NCBI GenBank assembly: GCA_030633145.1
Contig: DAOVTM010000127.1
Location: 1-9,631, forward strand
Length of the DNA: 9,631 bases
From: Desulfobulbaceae bacterium
GTDB lineage: Bacteria > Desulfobacterota > Desulfobulbia > Desulfobulbales > Desulfobulbaceae
Reading direction: 5' to 3'
A program made the position numbers and the translations under genes. The notes below the pieces were generated by a model. The model was not told the origin of the DNA. It made no database searches and saw only the letters and a list, made by a program, of their open reading frames with translations. Shown piece after piece: positions 1 through 4,909 of this stretch. The number at the start of each line of letters is the position of its first letter. The first letter of the stretch is position 1.

Positions 1-59
1 CGCACCTACGCCCTCCTCCTCCCAAGGCACGCGCGCTAAACAGGCTGCGCTACGCCCCC
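1..59 (-). pseudogene. tRNA-Pro(UGG)-like sequence, 5' part only, degenerate
   Basis: Read on the minus strand from 59 downward, the sequence has a 7-nt acceptor strand GGGGGCG (59-53), T8 and A9, and a D-arm with perfect GCGC/GCGC pairing (50-47 with 36-33). A 7-base anticodon loop CTTGGGA (26-20) follows, with anticodon TGG (24-22) and G37, as in bacterial tRNA-Pro(UGG). The anticodon stem is defective: CGTGC (31-27) against GGAGG (19-15) gives only three of five pairs, with G-G clashes at the second and fourth positions. The acceptor starts with G where bacterial tRNA-Pro normally has C1. The T-arm region (about 10-1) resembles a GTAGGTTCG type but carries a change, and the 3' end lies outside the window. 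It could be a decaying tRNA gene, a fragment left by recombination, or a real gene with sequencing errors if this is a contig end. The tRNA-Pro identity is fairly clear; its broken state is less certain. Confidence 0.5.
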
Positions 60-101
60 ACTAAAAGGCCGGGGAGATGAAAAGAACGTTGAATTCATGC
101 T

Positions 102-130
102 TTGATACTGAGCTTTTCGTATAATGGCAA
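102..130 (-). promoter_or_regulatory. possible promoter of the minus-strand tRNA-Pro-like gene
   Basis: On the minus strand, TTGCCA (130-125) and TATCAA (107-102) are separated by 17 bases. The -35 box matches consensus at 5 of 6 positions and the -10 box at 4 of 6. Initiation near 95 would leave a leader of roughly 35 nt before the tRNA-like sequence at 59. Support is only by motif and spacing. Confidence 0.3.
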
Positions 131-161
131 CTATTTTCGTAACCCTTTTTACAAGTTTTAC

Positions 162-190
162 TTGACGATCGAATTTCACTGTGCTAATAA
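162..190 (+). promoter_or_regulatory. sigma70-type promoter of tRNA-Asn
   Basis: TTGACG (162-167) and TAATAA (185-190) are separated by exactly 17 bases, each box 5 of 6 to consensus. Transcription would start near 197, giving a 5' leader of about 74 nt that processing would remove before the mature tRNA at 271. The leader contains a small hairpin, CAGGC (229-233) with GCCTG (238-242). No other gene in the stretch 60-270 is visible. Confidence 0.65.
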
Positions 191-270
191 ATATCTTCAA
201 ATTGCGACCACGCAGACAATTACAGGTGCAGGCACTGGCCTGATTAGATAAAAAAGACTTTGAGTTATGT

Positions 271-346
271 TCCTCGGTAGCTCAGCTGGTAGAGCGGGTG
301 GCTGTTAACCACCTTGTCGGCGGTTCGAGTCCGTCCCGAGGAGCCA
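271..346 (+). tRNA. tRNA-Asn (anticodon GUU)
   Basis: The complete 76-nt cloverleaf can be folded by eye. The acceptor stem is TCCTCGG (271-277) with CCGAGGA (336-342), and the D-arm follows T8/A9. The anticodon stem is GGTGG/CCACC (297-301 with 309-313), its loop carrying GTT at 304-306. The TTCGA T-loop sits near 324-328. The discriminator is G343, as expected for asparagine, and the CCA end is encoded (344-346). It delivers asparagine at AAC and AAU codons. A promoter lies upstream and an intrinsic terminator begins 12 nt after the CCA, so it looks like a single-tRNA transcription unit. Confidence 0.97.
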
Positions 347-358
347 GTATCACAGAGA

Positions 359-386
359 ACCCGACCTGAAAAGGTCGGGTTTTTTT
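359..386 (+). terminator. intrinsic terminator after tRNA-Asn
   Basis: A perfect 9-bp stem (359-367 with 372-380, ACCCGACCT / AGGTCGGGT) closes a GAAA tetraloop (368-371) and runs directly into seven T residues (380-386). This is a textbook Rho-independent terminator for the tRNA transcript. It lies only about 17 nt before the birA ribosome binding site, so it also separates, or attenuates, transcription into birA. Confidence 0.93.
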
Positions 387-415
387 GTTTCTGGATGTTT
401 GTCAGGAGTTTTTTT

Positions 416-1165
416 ATGGATTTCCATCATTTTACCAGCCTGGATTCGACCAACAGCCTGGCCCGGCAGATGGCGCAGGACGGGGTCGAACATGCGACAG
501 TGATTCATGCTGATACGCAGACAGGCGGCAGGGGTCGAGCCGGACGTTCCTTTTGTTCGCCAGTCGGCGGACTGTATTTTTCCATTATTTTGCGACCAGA
601 CTGTTCGACCCGAGTTCTGCCCCTGATCACCCTGGCAGTTGGAATCGGACTCTGTAACGGTCTGAAAACAGCAACAGCATCTCCCATCCGTTTGAAATGG
701 CCCAATGATCTCTTCCTCTATCACCGCAAGCTGGGCGGCATCCTGACCGAATCGGACAGTGTCGGCAGCAGTGGGCGACCGAATTTCATCATTACCGGGA
801 TCGGCCTGAATCTGACTACCCCTTTGCACCAGTTTTCTTCGGCCCTGGCAGGTAAGGTGATCACCCTGTTTAAGCCCGATCAGCCAATACCCGCTCTTGA
901 TTTCCTCTTGCAGTCCCTGGTGGTTCATATTCTTTTCGCAGTGGAGCAGTTGACAGCGGACAGGAAAAAATTACTTTGTCAATGGCGGGAATTGGATTAT
1001 TTACAAGGGAGAGAGCTGGAATATGACTCTGGCAAGGACATACTCCGTGCCGTTGGCATGGGACTGGCCGATGATGGTCGCTATCTTATCCGTGACCGGC
1101 AGGGAAAGAAACATGCTGTTCTGGCCGGGGATCTCAATCCCATCTCCCTGGCCGATGTTGGCTGA
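416..1165 (+). CDS. birA: biotin--[acetyl-CoA-carboxylase] ligase (biotin protein ligase, short form)
   Basis: The 249-residue cytoplasmic enzyme activates biotin with ATP to biotinyl-5'-AMP and transfers it to the lysine of biotin carboxyl carrier domains (acetyl-CoA carboxylase and other biotin enzymes). Family motifs are clear: the substrate-recognition start SLDSTNSLA (8-16), the biotin/adenylate loop GGRGRAGR (37-44), KWPND (94-98), KLGGIL (105-110) with the conserved lysine, and GIGLNL (128-133). A C-terminal SH3-like domain probably fills the last 50 residues. The N-terminal helix-turn-helix of the E. coli repressor-type BirA is absent, so this is a group I enzyme not expected to regulate transcription itself. 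I chose the ATG at 416 because AGGAG lies at 404-408 and the protein then begins as the family does. Upstream in-frame starts (314, 395) would read through the tRNA or the terminator. kdsD follows after 25 nt. Confidence 0.95.
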   Translation: MDFHHFTSLDSTNSLARQMAQDGVEHATVIHADTQTGGRGRAGRSFCSPVGGLYFSIILRPDCSTRVLPLITLAVGIGLCNGLKTATASPIRLKWPNDLFLYHRKLGGILTESDSVGSSGRPNFIITGIGLNLTTPLHQFSSALAGKVITLFKPDQPIPALDFLLQSLVVHILFAVEQLTADRKKLLCQWRELDYLQGRELEYDSGKDILRAVGMGLADDGRYLIRDRQGKKHAVLAGDLNPISLADVG

Positions 1166-1190
1166 GATTTTTTATAATCAGGAGGAAGCA

Positions 1191-2174
1191 ATGACCATAG
1201 CAGTAGCGCAAGAGGTTCTCACGGTAGAGGCTGAAGGACTGTATGCTGTTCGTGACCGGCTGGGAGCAGAGTTTGAGCAGGCCGTTGACCTGATCATGGG
1301 CTGTCCAAGCCGACTGGTGGTCACCGGTATAGGTAAGTCTGGACTAGTGGGCCAGAAGATCTGCGCCACCCTCAACTCCACTGGCACCCCCTCCTTTTTT
1401 CTCCATCCGGTGGAGGCCATGCATGGTGATCTCGGCATGGTCAGTTCCACGGACGTGGTGCTGGCTCTCTCCTACTCCGGTGAGACCAGCGAACTCAATG
1501 GGTTGCTGGCCAGTCTCAAGGAACGAGCCGTGCAGATTATTGCCATGACCGGCGGCGACCACTCCACTCTGGCAGGCTATGCTGCTGTCACCCTCAATGT
1601 TGCCGTTCCCAGAGAGGCATGTCCTTTGGGTCTTGCTCCGACCAGCTCCACCACCGCCACCCTGGCTCTGGGCGATGCCCTGGCCGTGGCTCTGCTCAAA
1701 CGTAAGCAGTTTAAGGCAGAGGATTTCCGCCGTAATCACCCCGGCGGCAGCCTGGGCGAACGGCTCAAGGTAGCAGTGAGCGAGGTGATGCTCTTTGGCG
1801 ACAAGGTACCCAGGGTTCAGGCGGATGCTGACCTGGAACAGGCCGTGGCAGAGCTGAACAGCAAAAATCTTGGCGCAGTGCTGATTGTCAGCAACAGCGG
1901 CCAGTTGCAGGGGATTGTAACCGATGGTGATATACGACGGTTGTTGATCGAAGGGGATGGTGTGGGATTGGACAGGAAAAATACTAGAATTTCCGATGTT
2001 ATGACCTGGGAGCCGGTAACCATCAAGGCTGATCTGATGGCCGCAGATGCCCTCAGCCTCATGCAGTCCCGAGAGATCACTGTGCTGGCTGTTACCGATG
2101 ATAGCGGAATATTACAGGGAATACTGCATCTCCATGACCTGCTGGGCAAGGGAGAGTTTCGCTTTTTGATTTGA
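1191..2174 (+). CDS. kdsD: D-arabinose-5-phosphate isomerase (KdsD/KpsF/GutQ family)
   Basis: This enzyme interconverts D-ribulose 5-phosphate and D-arabinose 5-phosphate, the first committed step toward Kdo of the lipopolysaccharide inner core; it acts in the cytoplasm. At 327 residues it matches the family (E. coli KdsD has 328). An N-terminal SIS domain (about 30-185) is followed by two CBS domains (about 197-255 and 265-325). Visible motifs are GIGKSGLVGQK (46-56), HPVEAMHGDLGM (72-83), SYSGETSEL (94-102), APTSSTTATLALGDA (149-163) and NHPGGSLGERL (182-192). Residues K49, H78, E101, E142 and H183 sit at a constant offset of ten from the functionally important K59, H88, E111, E152 and H193 of E. 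coli KdsD, so it should be active. The ATG at 1191 has GGAGGA at 1181-1186. Probably co-transcribed with birA. Assignment between KdsD and its paralogue GutQ rests on context; no sorbitol genes are nearby. Confidence 0.95.
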   Translation: MTIAVAQEVLTVEAEGLYAVRDRLGAEFEQAVDLIMGCPSRLVVTGIGKSGLVGQKICATLNSTGTPSFFLHPVEAMHGDLGMVSSTDVVLALSYSGETSELNGLLASLKERAVQIIAMTGGDHSTLAGYAAVTLNVAVPREACPLGLAPTSSTTATLALGDALAVALLKRKQFKAEDFRRNHPGGSLGERLKVAVSEVMLFGDKVPRVQADADLEQAVAELNSKNLGAVLIVSNSGQLQGIVTDGDIRRLLIEGDGVGLDRKNTRISDVMTWEPVTIKADLMAADALSLMQSREITVLAVTDDSGILQGILHLHDLLGKGEFRFLI

Positions 2175-2176
2175 AA

Positions 2177-2207
2177 ACTTTGAGTTCATAACTTTTGAGT
2201 TTATAAC
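2177..2207 (+). repeat. short imperfect tandem repeat between kdsD and the CooT-like gene
   Basis: Two head-to-tail copies of a unit near ACTTTGAGTTCATA (2177-2190 and 2191-2205) differ by one inserted T and one C/T change. The first ten bases, ACTTTGAGTT, recur exactly at 257-266 just before tRNA-Asn. The repeat occupies most of the 47-nt gap between kdsD and the next gene. No function is apparent. Confidence 0.5.
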
Positions 2208-2221
2208 CAGAGGAAAATAAA

Positions 2222-2431
2222 ATGTGTCAACTCAACGTAGTGGTAGAGCGTGCGGGAAGCCGGGAAACAGTCCTGGAGTCAGTCACTGCCCTTGAAGTCA
2301 CAAAGGACGGGGTTGTCCTGTCCACCTTTTTTGAAGCACCTGTGACCGTTGCCGGGGTACAGGTCAAGAGTATTGACTTCCTGGGCGGTTCAGTGGTGCT
2401 TGTTGCTGATGTTGAGCAGGCCGCAGCCTAG
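2222..2431 (+). CDS. CooT-like small putative nickel-binding protein
   Basis: This 69-residue cytoplasmic protein begins MCQLNVVVE and has a compact all-beta pattern ending in KSIDFLGGSVVLV. It fits the CooT family (Rhodospirillum rubrum CooT is 66 residues). Members keep Met-Cys at the N terminus, and Cys2 binds nickel in a homodimer. In R. rubrum CooT takes part in nickel supply to carbon monoxide dehydrogenase; many relatives sit away from CODH genes and have no known role. Here Cys2 is present and is the only cysteine, and no CODH or nickel enzyme gene is seen nearby. An AGAGG-type site at 2209-2213 precedes the ATG. The 47-nt gap to kdsD is compatible with co-transcription. The family call rests on the start, length and strand pattern, so I am moderately sure. 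Confidence 0.7.
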   Translation: MCQLNVVVERAGSRETVLESVTALEVTKDGVVLSTFFEAPVTVAGVQVKSIDFLGGSVVLVADVEQAAA

Positions 2432-2524
2432 TCGATCTCTTTTTCCGTCCCCACCGTTCATGATAGAGCAGATTATCCAGATCCCCCCTTGGGCCCTGGC
2501 CGCCAGCCATAAGTGGATTACAAA

Positions 2525-2553
2525 TTGACGAATGGACTAAAGAAGGGTACTAT
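2525..2553 (+). promoter_or_regulatory. candidate sigma70 promoter of the barrel protein-tamA-tamB unit
   Basis: TTGACG (2525-2530) is followed after 17 bases by TACTAT (2548-2553), in the only sizeable spacer (2432-2587) before the envelope genes. Initiation near 2560 would give a leader of about 28 nt before the ATG at 2588. The -35 box is strong and the -10 is 4 of 6. No terminator could be found between the CooT-like gene and this site, so read-through from upstream remains possible. Confidence 0.5.
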
Positions 2554-2587
2554 TTTTAAAATCCAATCTGAATAAAAGGAAGCAACC

Positions 2588-3148
2588 ATGAAAAAGCTAA
2601 AAACGACAATGAGTGGACTATTGCTCACTGGTCTGCTCTATTCCACCCCTGCTGGAGCCATTGACCTTTACGGAATGGCAAGTTATTGGGATCATAGCGA
2701 TCTTGACGGTGTCTGGGGCGGCGCCCTGGGGGTGAGTCTGTCCCTGTTTACTGATTTTCTCCGCCTTGATGCCAGAGTCTATTTTTTTGATAACTCCTAT
2801 ATTTTTGCAGAGGATGTTTTTGAAGAGGATGAGTTTACCCGACTGGAATCCGACCTCTCCATCACCCCCTTTGACCTGGGTCTGCAACTGCACATTTTGC
2901 CTGGAGCTCAGGTTGATCCCTATCTGCTGGCTGGTTTTTCCTATCTTTATGTTGACTCTGACTGGTTTGATTTTGATTCCTCTCTCGGCGGCTATGGCGG
3001 TGGTGGGCTTGATATCGCCCTGGGCAATTCCCCGCTCCATCTCTTTGGGGAAATCGTCTATCGTTTTGCCGAACTGGAAGGAAGACTGGGCAGTGAGCTT
3101 GATGTCAGCGGTTTGAACGGGAACCTGGGAATGAAGCTACATTTTTAA
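2588..3148 (+). CDS. small outer-membrane beta-barrel protein
   Basis: A 186-residue precursor with a Sec signal peptide: positive start MKKLK, hydrophobic core about 8-20, and probable cleavage after AGA (22-24), leaving about 162 residues. The mature part alternates hydrophobic and polar residues in short strands with turns rich in Asp and Gly, for example LFTDFLRLDARVYFF, VDPYLLAGFSYLYVDSD, SPLHLFGEIVYRF and LNGNLGMKLHF. It ends in Phe, the usual C-terminal signal for insertion by the BAM complex. Length and pattern suggest an eight-stranded barrel of the YfaZ/OmpW/OmpA-barrel kind; I cannot name the family. Extracellular turns are unusually acidic (EDVFEEDEF, DSDWFDFDSS). AAGGAAG (2576-2582) decides the start. 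tamA begins on the base after its stop codon, so the two are likely translated in a coupled way. The barrel could be a TamA-assisted client or an accessory; that is inference. Confidence 0.8.
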   Translation: MKKLKTTMSGLLLTGLLYSTPAGAIDLYGMASYWDHSDLDGVWGGALGVSLSLFTDFLRLDARVYFFDNSYIFAEDVFEEDEFTRLESDLSITPFDLGLQLHILPGAQVDPYLLAGFSYLYVDSDWFDFDSSLGGYGGGGLDIALGNSPLHLFGEIVYRFAELEGRLGSELDVSGLNGNLGMKLHF

Positions 3149-4909
3149 TTGTTTCCTGTTCACTATTCCTTGTCCTGTCTAAGACTCTGCCTGCTGTTCT
3201 CCGTCCTCTGCCTTCTGTCCCCTGTCCTCTGTCACGCCGTTTCCCTCTCAGTAGAGGTGACAGGGGTTGAGACAAAAGAGCAGAAAAACATCATGGCCAT
3301 CCTCCAGATCGCCCAGCATCAGGAGGAGCAAGACCTGTCCAGCCGCCATATCCGCAGGCTCCATAAAAAGGCCCTGGAGCAGATCCAGAAGGCCATGGCT
3401 CCCTTTGGCTATTATTCGGTCAAGGTGGATTCTGTTCTGGAAAAAGACGGACAGGGCGGCTGGAAGGCTCTGTATAAGGTAGAATCCGGTGCCAGAGTAA
3501 AGGTGGCGACCTTCACCATACTGGCTGAGGGGGCGGGCAAAGACGACCCCTTTTTTACAGATCTGGCCGATACCTTCCCCTTGCAGCCAGGGGATGCTTT
3601 TCTCGATTCCTCCTATGAATCTGGCAAAAAGAAAATTCTCCTCCAGGCCATGGCGCATGGCTACATTAAGGTTAAGTTTTCCCGCCATACCGTTAAGGTG
3701 CATCCGGCAAAGGGAACAGTTAATATCGAGCTGACCCTGAGTACCGGCCCCCTCTTCCATTTCGGAGCTACCTCCACTGAGCAGGAAATTATCACCTCAG
3801 ATTTGTTCCAGCACTTTATCCCCTGGAAGGAAGGGGATGTTTTCTCCTTAAAACTGTTAAATCAACTACGAGCCGATCTCTTTGCCACCGGCTATTTCAG
3901 TCAGGTGCTGGTGGAGCCGAAAATCAAAGAACAGACCAACGAGCTGATCCCTGTCCAGGTGAATGCAAAGGAGGTTAAACGCAACCGGTACAGCCTGGGG
4001 GTCGGCTATGGCACGGATACCGGCTTGCGTGGCCATGCGGGCTGGCATAACAGTATTTTCAATCAGCACGGTCATAAGCCTTCCCTTAATGTGCAGCTTT
4101 CAGAGGAGATGCAACGGTTCAGCGGTAACTATGAGATCCCCATCTTTGACCCTCGCTTTGACAACCTGAGCTTTGATGGACTATACCGGGACGAGACCTG
4201 GGACGATACCTGGAGCAAGAAGACCTCCATCAGTGCCACGGTCAATCATAATGAGCCAAAACTTCAGTATGGTGCCGGTATTGAGCTGCTTTACGAGGAC
4301 TATACGGTCGGGCAAACCAGCGGCACTGCCAAGCTGCTGATGCCCAAAGGATACTGGACCCTGATCCTGGCGGAAAATCGGCTCAACACCGTCAACGGCC
4401 TTCGCCTGGACGCAGAAGCCAAGGGAGCAAACACCGCCCTGTTGGCCTCCACCAGTTTTTTGCAGTTTCGGGTCGGCGGTAAGCTGATCCTCACCCCCAT
4501 GGAAAAATGGCGTATCCTGGGCAGGATCAGCCTGGGCGCAACCGAAATGGACTCCATTGACGAGCTGCCTCCCTCGCTCCGTTTTTATGCGGGCGGCGAT
4601 CAATCGGTACGGGGCTACAGTTATAAATCCCTTGGACCCACTGATCCGTCCGGGGTGGTGATCGGGGGGCAGTACCTGTTTGAATCCAGTATTGAACTGG
4701 AGCGGCAGGTTTACTCTGTCTGGAGCCTGGCCGCCTTTTATGATGCGGGCAACGCCTTTGACGATATTGATGCTGACCTGAAGCAGGGGGCAGGCCTTGG
4801 TGTTCGTATGACCCTGCCCTTTGGTCAGGTACGGGTGGATGTGGCTGTCCCACTGTTCGAAGATGGCTATCCCCTGCATTTGCACCTCTCCATTGGAGCG
4901 GATTTATGA
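3149..4909 (+). CDS. tamA: TamA, Omp85-family outer membrane assembly protein
   Basis: An Omp85-superfamily protein of 586 residues (E. coli TamA about 577). A signal peptide (about 1-30, cleavage likely after CHA) leads into three periplasmic POTRA domains (about 33-275). The C-terminal transmembrane barrel covers about 280-586. Diagnostic is the loop-6 motif AGGDQSVRGY with VRGY at 487-490. The barrel ends in SIGADL, a terminal Leu rather than Phe. TamA works with TamB in assembling certain outer-membrane proteins, and TamB-type proteins also contribute to phospholipid supply to the outer membrane. The start is TTG at 3149, directly after the TAA of the previous gene, with no good ribosome binding site, so coupled initiation is likely. 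A second TTG at 3170 is the alternative; the first in-frame ATG (3293) would remove the signal peptide. The signal region is coded by C/T-rich repetitive DNA and has four cysteines. tamB overlaps by ATGA. Confidence 0.93.
   Translation: MFPVHYSLSCLRLCLLFSVLCLLSPVLCHAVSLSVEVTGVETKEQKNIMAILQIAQHQEEQDLSSRHIRRLHKKALEQIQKAMAPFGYYSVKVDSVLEKDGQGGWKALYKVESGARVKVATFTILAEGAGKDDPFFTDLADTFPLQPGDAFLDSSYESGKKKILLQAMAHGYIKVKFSRHTVKVHPAKGTVNIELTLSTGPLFHFGATSTEQEIITSDLFQHFIPWKEGDVFSLKLLNQLRADLFATGYFSQVLVEPKIKEQTNELIPVQVNAKEVKRNRYSLGVGYGTDTGLRGHAGWHNSIFNQHGHKPSLNVQLSEEMQRFSGNYEIPIFDPRFDNLSFDGLYRDETWDDTWSKKTSISATVNHNEPKLQYGAGIELLYEDYTVGQTSGTAKLLMPKGYWTLILAENRLNTVNGLRLDAEAKGANTALLASTSFLQFRVGGKLILTPMEKWRILGRISLGATEMDSIDELPPSLRFYAGGDQSVRGYSYKSLGPTDPSGVVIGGQYLFESSIELERQVYSVWSLAAFYDAGNAFDDIDADLKQGAGLGVRMTLPFGQVRVDVAVPLFEDGYPLHLHLSIGADL
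3151..3235 (+). repeat. pyrimidine-rich low-complexity stretch over the tamA signal-peptide codons
   Basis: The segment is built from repeated words such as TCCTGT, CCTCTG and TTCTGTCC with few purines, most regular from about 3190 to 3232. It encodes the leucine/cysteine-rich hydrophobic core of the TamA signal peptide. Simple composition is partly forced by Leu, Ser, Cys and Val codons, so a repeat origin is only suggested. The neighbouring signal peptide of the barrel protein at 2588 is not coded in this way. Confidence 0.4.

Noticed and set aside
120..125. Perfect TATAAT on the plus strand upstream of tRNA-Asn
   Set aside because: No -35-like sequence lies 15-19 bases upstream; the nearest TTGATA is only 12 bases away. 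The pair at 162-190 is better placed.
314..415. N-terminal extension of birA starting within the tRNA
   Set aside because: It would translate the tRNA 3' half and the terminator hairpin. The ATG at 416 has AGGAG at good spacing and gives the normal family start.
1023..1190. Upstream extension of kdsD overlapping birA
   Set aside because: The extra 56 residues are an out-of-frame reading of birA and do not resemble the family. The ATG at 1191 has GGAGGA at ideal spacing.
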